This document shows, piece by piece, positions 45,668-55,481 of a stretch of DNA of 64,000 nucleotides. The position numbers and the translations under genes are program-made. The DNA is taken from NCBI GenBank assembly GCA_000827325.1, contig KN832888.1:658069-722068 (forward strand). The letters are read 5' to 3'. How positions within the stretch are numbered: the first letter of the stretch is position 1; each line of letters opens with the position of its first letter. Under the pieces are notes generated by a model. That model ran no database searches. It was not told the origin of the DNA and saw nothing but the letters and a program-made list of their open reading frames with translations. The DNA is from Oidiodendron maius Zn. Taxonomy: Eukaryota > Ascomycota > Leotiomycetes > Myxotrichaceae.

Positions 45668-47377
45668 ATGGCTGACGGGCTGGTGCTCAAAGGCGGCAGT
45701 CTGCTGCGCCGAGTCTCCTTTGGCGTCTCCTCCTCCACCGCACACCGTCGTCCCATCATCGAAATGTCCGACCCCATCCCCATCCCTGGGGCTAAACTAA
45801 AGCCTGACGCTGCGGCCCTCGAGAACAATAGCCTCGCAACCGAGTCCGGCAGCATGCCCCAGAGCGTCTCCTCGACTGGCTCCTCCCCTCCTGGAGGAAA
45901 CTCGACACCCGTGAGAGTGACGTCCGCCCCCAGCAGCCCGCGGCTGTCTCGCAACCCATCTTTCTCGGGCAGCAGCTCCTACCAGGAAGACTGGGAGGCC
46001 TTCCCCCCCTTGGACAGGCTCACGGTGTTCGACCTGCTGGACAACTTCGCGTTGCCGCAGCAGCTGGAGAAGCTACAACGGAATCTCTCGAACCAGGCGG
46101 AGAAGGTCCGCAGGCAGCGAGATGCCCTTAGATCACGGGGGAGTGCTACCAAGGCGCGGGTCGTCGAGGAGTGGCGGCGACGAATACCGCCGGCGGACGA
46201 GCAGCTGGACCGGTACCGCAAGAAGATGCGCAAGAGCGTGGACCGGCTGGCGGAGCGCTGGAGCGACACCAAGGTTGTCACGCTGCGAGAGAAGGTCTCG
46301 TTCATCTGCGGCGTGCTGAACGTGCTCATCAGTGGCTATATCATCGGAGGATACCCAGAGCTGTTCCACATGTGGTATGGCGCCCAGCTGGCCTACTTCA
46401 TGCCGATCCGATTCTATACCTACCACCGGCGCGGGTACCACTACTTTTTGGCCGACTTGTGCTACTTCGTCAACTTCCTCTGCGTGCTCTCCATCTGGGT
46501 CTTCCCACAGTCAAAACGACTGTTCATTAGTACCTTCTGCCTGGCGTTCGGTAACAACGCGGTCGCCATCGCCATGTGGAGAAACTCCATGGTCTTCCAC
46601 AGCTTCGATAAAGTCACGAGCCTCTTCATCCATATCATGCCCTGTGTTACCCTACACTGCCTGGTGCATCTCATATCGGACGAGTACCAAAAGGCCCGCT
46701 TCCCCGCCATCCACACCATCAAGACATCGCCACCCGGCTCCTCGCAGCACTACACTGTCTTCGCCATGGCACTGTGGTCCACCATCCCCTACGCCTTCTG
46801 GCAACTCTCCTACCACTTCTTCATTACCGTGCGGCGGCGCGAGAAGATCGCCGCGGGCCGCCCAACGTCCTTCACCTGGCTGCGGCGCTCCTACTCCAAA
46901 GTCTGGATCGGCAAACTCGTGCTCTCCCTCCCCGACCATCTCCAGGAGCCCACGTTCATGTTCATCCAGTATATCTACGCGGTGCTCACCATGTTGCCTT
47001 GCCCGCTGTGGTTCTGGTACCGTTACGCCTCCTCCGCCTACCTTATCGTTGTCTTCTGCTGGAGCGTTTATAACGGCGCGACTTACTACATTGATGTCTT
47101 CGGCAAGCGCTTCCAGAAAGAGCTCGAAGCCATGAAGCTTGAGGTCCAGAAGTGGCAGAATAGCCCGGACATGACCTCCCCATTGATGGCTCCTAAGCTG
47201 GACACCGCGGACCTAGGCGCCGTGTTGGACGAAGCAAATGGTGGGGCCCACGCGCGGTCGATTAGCGTCGATAAGATCCCGCTGCTGAGTGAGACGGTGG
47301 TTGGCGGGAGCACGGGCATCGATGGTGGGGCGAAGGATGTTGCGAGGGAGAGGAAGATTGGAGAGTTGCCGCCCTGA
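45668..47377 (+). CDS. gpc1: Glycerophosphocholine acyltransferase GPC1
   Basis: A single-exon gene of 569 aa. The N-terminal ~200 residues are Ser/Pro-rich and then helical and basic (YRKKMRKSVDRLAERWSDTKVVTLREKVSF). About eight membrane segments follow from residue ~215 (FICGVLNVLISGYIIGGYPE, YFLADLCYFVNFLCVLSIWVF, LFISTFCLAFGNNAVAIAMW, SLFIHIMPCVTLHCLVHLIS, FAMALWSTIPYAFWQLSYHFF, FIQYIYAVLTMLPCPLWFWY, SSAYLIVVFCWSVYNGATYY). This matches the DUF2838 family, of which yeast Gpc1 (YGR149W) acylates glycerophosphocholine to lysophosphatidylcholine with acyl-CoA in the ER membrane. The histidine-containing segment FIHIMPCVTLHC may be part of the active site (inference). The C-terminal tail is polar and cytosolic. 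Confidence 0.9.
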   Translation: MADGLVLKGGSLLRRVSFGVSSSTAHRRPIIEMSDPIPIPGAKLKPDAAALENNSLATESGSMPQSVSSTGSSPPGGNSTPVRVTSAPSSPRLSRNPSFSGSSSYQEDWEAFPPLDRLTVFDLLDNFALPQQLEKLQRNLSNQAEKVRRQRDALRSRGSATKARVVEEWRRRIPPADEQLDRYRKKMRKSVDRLAERWSDTKVVTLREKVSFICGVLNVLISGYIIGGYPELFHMWYGAQLAYFMPIRFYTYHRRGYHYFLADLCYFVNFLCVLSIWVFPQSKRLFISTFCLAFGNNAVAIAMWRNSMVFHSFDKVTSLFIHIMPCVTLHCLVHLISDEYQKARFPAIHTIKTSPPGSSQHYTVFAMALWSTIPYAFWQLSYHFFITVRRREKIAAGRPTSFTWLRRSYSKVWIGKLVLSLPDHLQEPTFMFIQYIYAVLTMLPCPLWFWYRYASSAYLIVVFCWSVYNGATYYIDVFGKRFQKELEAMKLEVQKWQNSPDMTSPLMAPKLDTADLGAVLDEANGGAHARSISVDKIPLLSETVVGGSTGIDGGAKDVARERKIGELPP

Positions 47378-48582
47378 ATGGAAACGAAAATCACAACTTT
47401 TTGAGTGCATTGCGTGGCTCCGGGGTGGCGCGAGGAAGGACACTAATTGTTATATATATAAAAAATTTTGGATTTGGATTTGCAAGTTTCGTTTTGGCCT
47501 GCTTGGCTTGCTCATCGATACCTCTCATACTTCGACGTTTTATACCTATACACTTATACCAGATTGGCGCGCTTGCTCTTTATCTCACGCTATGCTTTAT
47601 TTTTACCTCGATCTTTAAACACTAGATTGTTATATCTGGTCTTTGTATGGTGGTGGCTGTGTTTTCTGTTTTCACGGTTCCGGTGGTCAGGCTTGTCGGT
47701 CTAATCGGTCTACCTTGAGGAGTGGGGACTAGGTACGGTGTGAGGAGGCGGGAATTTTATAGTAGTGTGCATAAGATAGGGAGCAGGAGGGCAGTGGATT
47801 GAATTGATGGCTGGATTAATGGATGGGATGATACCACTGGCGTTTTTGATGGGCGCGTGCTTTGGCTTTATGATAAGACCCAGGTACCCCTGTTATATCT
47901 GATTTTCACATCTCCATCGGATAGAATATGTGTGACGTGCTTTTGTGTCCATGTGTTCACAAGCTCTATAACAAGTTTATCTCACAACTCAATACAGGGT
48001 GGAAGGAGCAAAGTGATTTTGGCAGTTTACTTTAGTTGAGATTATATTCCTCTCCAAGCATACCAGCCAGTCGGACGCAGAATCAGACCAGCCAAGTATA
48101 GTACAATCCCCCCGCAGTATCAGACCACGGTAAAAAAACCGAGTTGGGTTTTGTCCTCTTCTGTACCGTCCTGTCCTGTCCCTGTTTTGCTTGCTAGCTA
48201 AGTAGTTTCATGTGCATGTCTCTCCTTCCCAGGAATATACATCAGCCCAACTTGCAAATTGAATCATTTCTGCAAAATGATTACTTCGTGCAAGTATGTA
48301 AGTTGCTTCCCATGTGAATATTCTCTCCTATATTCCGTTTCGCCTCCAAACTCCCTGCTTCGATGTGTTCAGTCGAGAGAAGCAGCAGCAGGAGCAAATT
48401 AAAAAAGTCGTTGCTAACCCCCGGAACGCCCTATGCATGCATGCAAGATATCCTCGTGTGGTATGATTCGCTGTCCGTTCAAAGAAGAAAAAGCATAATA
48501 AAAGGCAAGCAAGATCTCGTGCATTCGAACAAAATCTCATCATAATACAGACCCCTTCCTCGCTCTGGCCTCGCCTCATCTC
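47378..48582. other. Convergent 3' region GPC1/CDH1
   Basis: About 1.2 kb containing both 3' UTRs. It is AT-rich with TATATATA at about 47452 after the GPC1 stop. Short frames are unrecognised. Confidence 0.5.
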
Positions 48583-50549
48583 TTATCGGATGACACCCCA
48601 ATCGCCGAGTCTACCTCCAGTTTCGCCGTCCTCGCGTTGGCCTGGCTTTCGTCCAAAGACGTTCCAGAATCGCAGCGTCTCGTCGCCGGCACCGGTGACA
48701 ACAACGCGGCCATCAGGGCTCATAGCGAGGTACAACACGCGGTAGGTGTGGCCCGTGAGACTGACGACCTGCTGCATGCTGGGGTACTTCCAAACCACGA
48801 TCTGGTTCTGCGAGTAGCCATGCGTCGAAACAATTTCGTTTGAGTTCTTCGACCACGCGAGGTTGCAAACCTGCGAACCCGTATCGATCTCATTGATCAT
48901 GGTGCCCCGCAGGGTGTCGTGAAAGATGATCCTCCGGTCTGCAGTCCCTCCTCCGGATGCGAGCAGGCCACGCTGGTGAGGCGACCAGGCAATGGCCTTC
49001 ACGGCAGCCGTATGGTCGCTGAACTTCCACAGTGGGGTCTCGGAGAGCTTGTCCCAGACCATGAGCTTGTTATCATTGCCACCAGAGGCGAGCTGACCAT
49101 CCTCGCAATTCCAACGCAGGCCGCAGACTTCTTGCTTGTGACCAACTAGCTTGCGAAGCCATTGGTCTGGGGCACGCACGTCCCGATGATATATAAGCCG
49201 GTCACGGGAGCCAGACGTGAGGATGTGGTCGTTCCAAGCAAGGGCGCCGACTCGAGCCGTGTGGCCGGTCATGGTACGCAGTCTTCGAATCCTCTCCGCA
49301 TCCCAGATCTGGACGAGGCCCTTGCCTGTGCCAATGGCGATATGTGAACCACGCTGGATCCAGGAGACACTAGTTACCGTATCATCCTGAAGCTCGCACA
49401 GCTTATTGACCCGACCAGATTGGGAGTTCCACATATAAACGGAACTTCCAAGTCCAACCCCGAGTACATTACTGCTGCCCCAGTCCACTAGATTAAGATA
49501 GAAATCATCTGCCAAATCTGGCGCATCGAGGACTTTGTAGGGCACCTTACTGACTGCTCTTGGTTGCTTTCGCGGACTCAGCAGTAGCTGTTGGCTCCCA
49601 AAACGCACAGGAGACAAGCTATAGATCTCAGATCGAGCATTGAGATTCGGTCCATGTCTGCTTTGAGGGGTTCTTAAGGGAGTGGGGTGACCGGCAAGAT
49701 TCTTATGGTGGCGAGGTGACATGTACGAGAAGAGATTCTTGTGGGGAGTGGATGGTGTCAGTGATGAGGGGAGAGACGTGGCGGAAGAATTATGAGGTGG
49801 GGTGTGAATGCGTGTGGAGTCTTGATGCGTGGTGGTATGTGACGAGGGAAGCAAGGTTGAATCTGGCGAGACATTGGGAGGGGTCTGTTGCGGGATGGTG
49901 GTGTCGAATATTTCAGATCGGAGAAGGGTAGAAAAGGTGCGATTCGCTTCTTCGGCTAGATGTAGAGTCAGTGAACTGCCAGAATACGTGGGAGATACGC
50001 ATCCAACTAACTTCTCTGGAAATGAAGCTCGCCGTGAGGTGTGCGCTTCTTCTGCTTCGAAGGGGTTGCTGGGGAGCCTTCATCGTGGAGCAAGCTGAAG
50101 CTGGCTTGAAGATCTTGACCCTCTCGATTTGGAATGAATCTGCTATGATTAGTCATGAACTTGCAATTATGGCACCCTCTCGGTGTTCAAAGTAGAGGAT
50201 CTTGGATCTGCTCGTACCTATCACCATAGACTCTCTGGCGCTTTCTTGCTGGGCTTCCTCCTGGAGTTGTGTCTTTTGTTTTACCAGCATCATCGAATTC
50301 TTTTAATACTTTCTGCAGCTGCTCTGCATCGACCCCGTTCCCTACTAGACTGCTCTTCCGAGCCACATCGCTGCCTCTCCGCGCCAAATTCTCCTCGTTA
50401 GACGTCCTATCAGACTTTCTCTTCTCGACGGCTGGGAGGGGGCTTCCAGAGCGAGGAGGGGTCGTAATCGGTTGGGCTGGAGAAGCTGTTGGGCTCGAAA
50501 TGGCGATGTGAGTGCTCTTCGAGCTGAACATCTCGTCGATGATTCCCAT
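48583..50549 (-). CDS. cdh1: APC/C activator CDH1 (fizzy-related, Ste9/Hct1)
   Basis: Three exons, 50218-50549, 50012-50139 and 48583-49955, give 610 aa. The C-box is rebuilt across the first splice as DRFIPNR (residues ~110-116), and the second splice gives QRTEEANRTFSTLLRSEIF, a conserved Cdh1 block. A KVPYKVLDAPDLADDFYLNLVDW segment leads into seven WD40 repeats (VYMWNSQSGRVNKLCEL, SHIAIGTGKGLVQIWD, HILTSGSRDRLIYHRDVR, QLASGGNDNKLMVWD and others). The protein ends in Ile-Arg, the IR tail that docks on the APC/C. Cdh1 recruits D-box and KEN-box substrates such as mitotic cyclins to the APC/C in G1. Ser/Thr-Pro sites in the N-terminus fit CDK control. The conserved IR tail and C-box separate it from non-activator WD proteins. 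Confidence 0.95.
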
Positions 50550-52464
50550 AGCGGGAGACTGAGCGCGCGAAGAGGTTGGGTTTGGCGGGAAGCGCCAAGG
50601 TACTGCCCAACGCAGTTCGGGCTCAGCACTCCTCCGTCAGTTGTAAAGGTGTCGGGTCGATCCAGCTTATCAATCTCGACCCTGGGGGAAGTTGCGTGTG
50701 TGTAGTGAGTGTAGTTGGTGATGTGCTGGTACTGATATAGGGATTGACGTCGATGTGAATTAGTTGCCCGGCCACCTGTGATAACCCTCGAGATAATGGT
50801 GGAGGCGGTTTTTGAGCCCGGCGGAAGATTGCGGCGTCAGAAATATTATACAAGCAAGTCCCCCGCATCAAGCAACAGCCTGTCATGCGGCTGGGGGTGG
50901 CGGGACGGAGGTGTCGTTGGAAGTTGTTTATCCCAAGGACGACGATCGATGATCCAAGTATCGTAAGGAGATTTGGAGCCGCAAGCGGCTAGTCCCAGCT
51001 TAAGCGATTAGTAACCGGCAGCCCGTACGGATCAGATTGAGACTCCTCCCACTGACTGATCGGTGAGCAGCTCGCTTTGAGAGTTGGAGAGCGAAGAAGA
51101 TATCTCAGATGAAGGGGAGGAGATGAAGATGGGCAATGAGGTCGCACACGGTGGGGGATGGTAGTCGCCCGCTACAGCTTCAACGGCCCAAATGCAGACC
51201 GGGTCAGGTCGCGTTCTACCTAGCTACATACATCCATCCAGCCCAGCTCCTGACAACAGAGGGAGGCATCGCGACAGGTCCCCATCAGGGCCACGATCAA
51301 TGCGTGGCCAGCAGGATCACAACAATTGCCCGAATCGGCAGTAAACGTTTCGCCCGCAGCGTGCCTGGCCGGCTTTGTTATGAAGGAGAATGGGAGTCGA
51401 GACGCGAAAGGACGCCACCCGACTGGCTGGAGTTGGATTCAGGGGCACGCGCGTGTCGAGAGCCATTGGCAGGCGGCGTCCAGAGCGCGTAACTCTGCGT
51501 GAATACATACAATCCACAACAATATCGCGAAGGATGGCTGTTGAAGGTATTACAACCTCTTCAGAGTTATGGATCGGACAATACGCAAGGGCGACTGGGC
51601 TAGACTATGAAGTTTCACAGTCAATAGTTCCACTCTGGCACCACTTAGCCGCGGAGTCTCTAGTAGATCCATTCCAGCACCCCTTTTTGCGCGGTATTCA
51701 GGAGGCTGGAGAGACAGGAGACATAAGACCTAGGGTTGAGAAGATGCCGATTACTTCAGTCATCTCAGTCAAAGTCTCACAAGCCAACAACCTCGTCCCT
51801 ACGCCTCTTACTACGGTTTCCTTAAGCATTCTGGAAGGTATCCTCGGGGACATTGTCAACCCCGGGAACCCATTAATTTTCCACACAGAAAACCAGGAAA
51901 TGAAGCGTATAAACCAAGATTTTGTATAAAACTTACTCTTCTAAGGAAAGTTATACATTGGCAAACTACAAATCAGCGGCGACTCCAGCATCAAATATCT
52001 AACTCACATGCACCACTGCATTCAGAGTATGTAGTACCTTTTCCCCTAGGCATTAGGATATAGAATCTAGTATTTATAAGTTTAAGTGAATTAACTCACT
52101 TTCGCAACACGCCTAGTAAGAAGCTCTTCTGTGGTTTTGTTCAGTAATGTATGTGAGAGCCAGAGTCCCGTAGTTATATCCTGTCTGTTTCGTACCACCT
52201 TCAGCAAAGCACCAGCCTAGGTATGATCAAAGCAAGTGATATGAGAAGCGAGGGGGTTTAATCACATGTGTCTGCATTGGAACAATGCCATAACCCAGCT
52301 ACAAACCCCTTTTACTCTCGCTTTCCTCAGTAGAGGCAATGAGTGGAAAGGGTTTCCAAGAAGCGAGGCCCCCCACGTTAAATAACTTCCCATGCGACAC
52401 AGAAAGTTCAACCTGCGTTGAGTAAAGGTAGAAAAAAGGAGACGAGCAAAACAAAAAAGACAAT
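50550..52464. other. Upstream region of CDH1
   Basis: About 1.9 kb. The first ~500 bases should be the CDH1 promoter. A plus-strand frame 51390-51929 (179 aa) is open and has moderately protein-like composition (RMAVEGITTSSELWIGQYA, VSQANNLVPTPLTT) but no domain, and an open frame also lies opposite it. I do not call it a gene. The rest is AT-rich with no recognised feature. Confidence 0.4.
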
Positions 52465-52552
52465 TCCGATGCGGGGAGTCGAACCCCGAGCTACACGGAT
52501 CTATAGAGGAGACTCTTGAGAGCGTGTTATGTTACCGCTACACCACACCGGA
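52465..52552 (-). tRNA. tRNA-Glu (anticodon CTC) with an intron
   Basis: On the minus strand the arms fold well. The acceptor stem is TCCGGTG with CATCGGA (one G-T pair). The D arm is GTGT/ACAT, the anticodon stem ACACG/CGTGT, and the T arm CGGGG TTCGACT CCCCG. The anticodon loop reads CT-CTC-A, then an 18-nt intron after position 37, then C38. The A box (TGGTGTAGCGG) and B box (GGTTCGACTCC) match pol III consensus. The mature length is 70 nt before CCA addition. The CTC anticodon decodes GAG. Confidence 0.92.
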
Positions 52553-52983
52553 GGGTTTGTGGGTTGTGTTTTGTTGAGGCTCCTCTCCTTATTTCGCTAC
52601 TTTAAGAGAAACCCTCTGATGCAGGATAATGAAGTCATACCGCGTCCAAGCGAGATCCACAACAAGCCGGAAACTTTTCATTATATCCCGTGCTAGTGTG
52701 TGTATACAACTTTGTATTTGCCAAGTGCACTCAGTATACAATAGAGGCAGGCCAAGGATATCTCAAATGCAATTTCTGTTAGTCAGATAATTTAATGTCA
52801 AAATTGTGACTTGGGAAACCCTGAAAGTAGATATTGTGACTTATAGAGTGCAAGAACAGTCTGTACTCAGCTCCTAGAGCAAAGATCCTTGAGCGCAAAG
52901 TCGAGAGTATTCTTAAGATACCCACCTACAGCACATCACGCTACATACAGCTGGACTGCCACCGCCTCCGATCGAGCAGTACC
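52553..52983. other. Interval between tRNA-Glu and the CoA-transferase
   Basis: About 430 bp comprising the 5' flank of the tRNA gene and the 3' UTR of the CoA-transferase. Nothing else is recognised. Confidence 0.5.
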
Positions 52984-54848
52984 TCACCCATCAACAACTT
53001 CTAGCTCGACCTCCCAATTCTCCCAGGTAGGTTGATCGAATCCATTAGGCCGGCTTGCTCTCTCGAAACCTACCCGCACGCCTTCCACACTTACAGGACT
53101 CCTGCACCATGTTATATCTTCCTTATATGCCCTACTCCATGCTTTTTGCATAAACTCTTCTTTGAAGAGTTCAGGGTGTACCCTCTTCATGCTATTCAAA
53201 GCCCTCTTCCCAACCTCGTCCACGCTATCCGAATGACGAAGTTGGAAGAACGCCTCATCATGCTCCTGTCTTATCCTCTCCTGGATATCTTTATCATACA
53301 GCCCTAGCTGCAACAGGAAGACATCGTACTGGCACAGACTCGTCCGGCCGACCCAGCTCCCACCCTCCGTGGCACGCCTGTAGAGCCCCGTTAGCGCTGC
53401 GATAGCTCCCATACATCCAGTTCCATAATCGCTCATTGGGAACGGTGGAACCACAGGCTCATCTAAGCCCATGAACTGGCCTTGTGCCCAGGCCACGCCT
53501 GTCACGCAGTCGGCGATCTGCTGCCATCCACGACGGGCTGCCCACTCGCCCTGGAACCCGAAACAATCTTCCGATACATAGACGATGCCTCTCCCTCTAC
53601 CCTTCACCATCTCAACGATCTGCTGCGGCCCATAGCCCAGTCGTTCGAGGCTCCCGGGTCGATAGCCGTCGAGGATGACGTCGGCAGTTTGGATCAGTTC
53701 TTCGAAGGTCTTCTGGCCCGAAGGGGTTTTGAGGTCAAGATCGCAGGTGTGCTTTCCAGTATTACCGTCGACTTGAAAGAAAGGGACATCAGAGAGATTT
53801 GGAGAGGTGATTTTCATCACTTGCGCACCATACTCGGCAAGGGTGCGGCCCATGGCAGGGCCAGCGACTATGCGGCAGAGCTCGAGAACCCGAATGCCGG
53901 AAAGAATCTGTGGTAGCCCGGACGCAGAAGACCGAGTCGAGAAAGGCGCAGGGGGGGACGAGTCTTCAAGCTTGTCCACTTGCCAAGGCGGAAGAGAAAG
54001 CAGCGTCTCGCCCTATAGGGTTTTCAGCTCCGCAGGGTTGTTAATTCCCGATGGGCTCAACTAACGTGGCTTGTTTGTTGGAACTCCTCCCATTTCAATA
54101 CAGAAACCCCTGCTTGGTGCTTCCTTGCGTTCATCTCTTCTAGTTCAGTGGTAGAATACTTCTCAACATGGCTCTCGATTGTCTTAATACACTCTTGATA
54201 ATCTGTAAGATCTGGCCGGAAAGCCTCTAGGCCAATCATGTTTAGGGTGGTGCTTGCTTCTAAGGAGCCATGTATGTGGAAGTACTGGCCAGGTATCTTG
54301 GTAGCATACAGGTTCGCTGCAAGTCGTCGATAGAGAATCGACTGTGCTTGAAATAGATCCGTGTCTGAGAGTATCAGCGGAGGCACAGATATGGAAAGTA
54401 GATTCAACGTCCTACCTTTCAATTTCGACTTCACTTCTGGATCTTGCTTCCATAGACCCCCAATGGTTGCAAGGTATGCTGAGAATAAAAAGCACTCGGC
54501 CCTCTCAAGGTTGACTTCAATCTTCCTTTCCTTTGCCCCAAAGCGGATATCGGCAATTGCTGCTACAGCACTGGCTTCTACGGCCTTCAGCGCCACTATG
54601 GCCTCTGCTTCTTTCAGGGGGCATGGGAAAGAGACCCGACTGCCATCTGTGGCATTGGTCAACGAGACATCCTTGATATGTCTGTTGATTTCTGCTGGGA
54701 TTTGGTGGCCAGCAGCCTCTGAGAGAGCGCCGATGGCTTGCCTAACTCCCCTGACGACGGAATAAGAGGTGTCCGAACAGTCAAGTTTTGCGAAAAGTGC
54801 GGAATCCTGTCGTTCGCGAATGCTGGTGTCTCTACTAGTATTACCCAT
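52984..54848 (-). CDS. Family III (CaiB/BaiF-like) CoA-transferase
   Basis: Three exons, 54416-54848, 54066-54364 and 52984-54012, give 586 aa. The 51-nt intron 54365-54415 is in frame and stop-free, so it could be retained, but removing it restores a smooth KLKDTDLFQAQSILYRRLAANLY reading with good splice ends. The fold markers of the CoA-transferase III family are present twice, as in other fungal two-domain members: FHIHGSLEASTTLNMIGLE, then VLELCRIVAGPAMGRTLAEYGAQVMKI, DLDLKTPSGQKTFEELI and DVILDGYRPGSLERLGYG. Such enzymes move CoA between carboxylic acids. I do not see the usual catalytic Asp in the VDVSL-type strand; the aligned segment reads GRTSLCQYDV. The substrate is unknown. It is divergent from a Zn2Cys6 regulator. 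Confidence 0.88.
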
Positions 54849-55481
54849 GGCGAGAGATGTGAAGCTCCAATCATGCCACAGGAAGCGTCCTTACGGAATT
54901 CTATGCCCGAGGTGTTGGGCAATGAATATATATAGGAGAGGCCCGTCCTATTCTCTCCTCCGCCACGACCCAGTAGTCTCGCCGTCTCAGACACTGTCCC
55001 GCCGCCGGCTTGGCCGAGGCTAAGACGATAGCATAGGGCTTAGGAAGGATCAATTTATAAATAATAAGCTACGGTCCGGTTCGGAGATGATCAGACGAAA
55101 TGTTCTCGTTGGGCGGCACAGAGCGTGTAAGGCGGAAAAGCATATGTCGAGAGTGGAGATGGTCGCGAGTGCCCCCAGTTCGGTCAGTGCGCTCTTGGCT
55201 CCTAAACGCTGGTACTATACGTCCCCCATGATATAACCCTTAATTGCCTCCCATTTGGTTTCCTTTGGTCATCACAAACTTCCACCCATGTCCCTCTCCT
55301 TTGCGGATGCAAGAAAAAGTGCCTTTTGCAGCATACTATTGGCATCACCCAGCCTACCAAACTTTTCTGAGCTCTTTTCCGATCCATTATCCGATAAGTC
55401 CCATCCTTGGTGGGTACATATCCGACGCCCTATCGGACACAGCGAGGCTTCTATGCTGTCCGGTATGGTGAAAGCAGTGTC
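54849..55481. promoter_or_regulatory. Shared divergent promoter, CoA-transferase/Zn2Cys6 regulator
   Basis: A 633-bp region between the two start codons. TATATATA at about 54925 lies ~75 bp upstream of the CoA-transferase ATG. Three CGG triplets at 5-bp spacing occur at 55072-55084. TCCGAT occurs twice (55378-55383 and 55390-55395), and an inverted TCCGA/TCGGA pair lies at 55421-55437, about 45-60 bp upstream of the regulator ATG. Zinc-cluster proteins bind CGG triplets, so local control of both genes is plausible. Confidence 0.5.

Noticed and set aside
3076-50549. A functional ubiquitin-ligase gene cluster (F-box/LRR, FWD-1-like, CDH1)
   Set aside because: The genes are spread over 47 kb among unrelated housekeeping genes; proximity is most simply chance.
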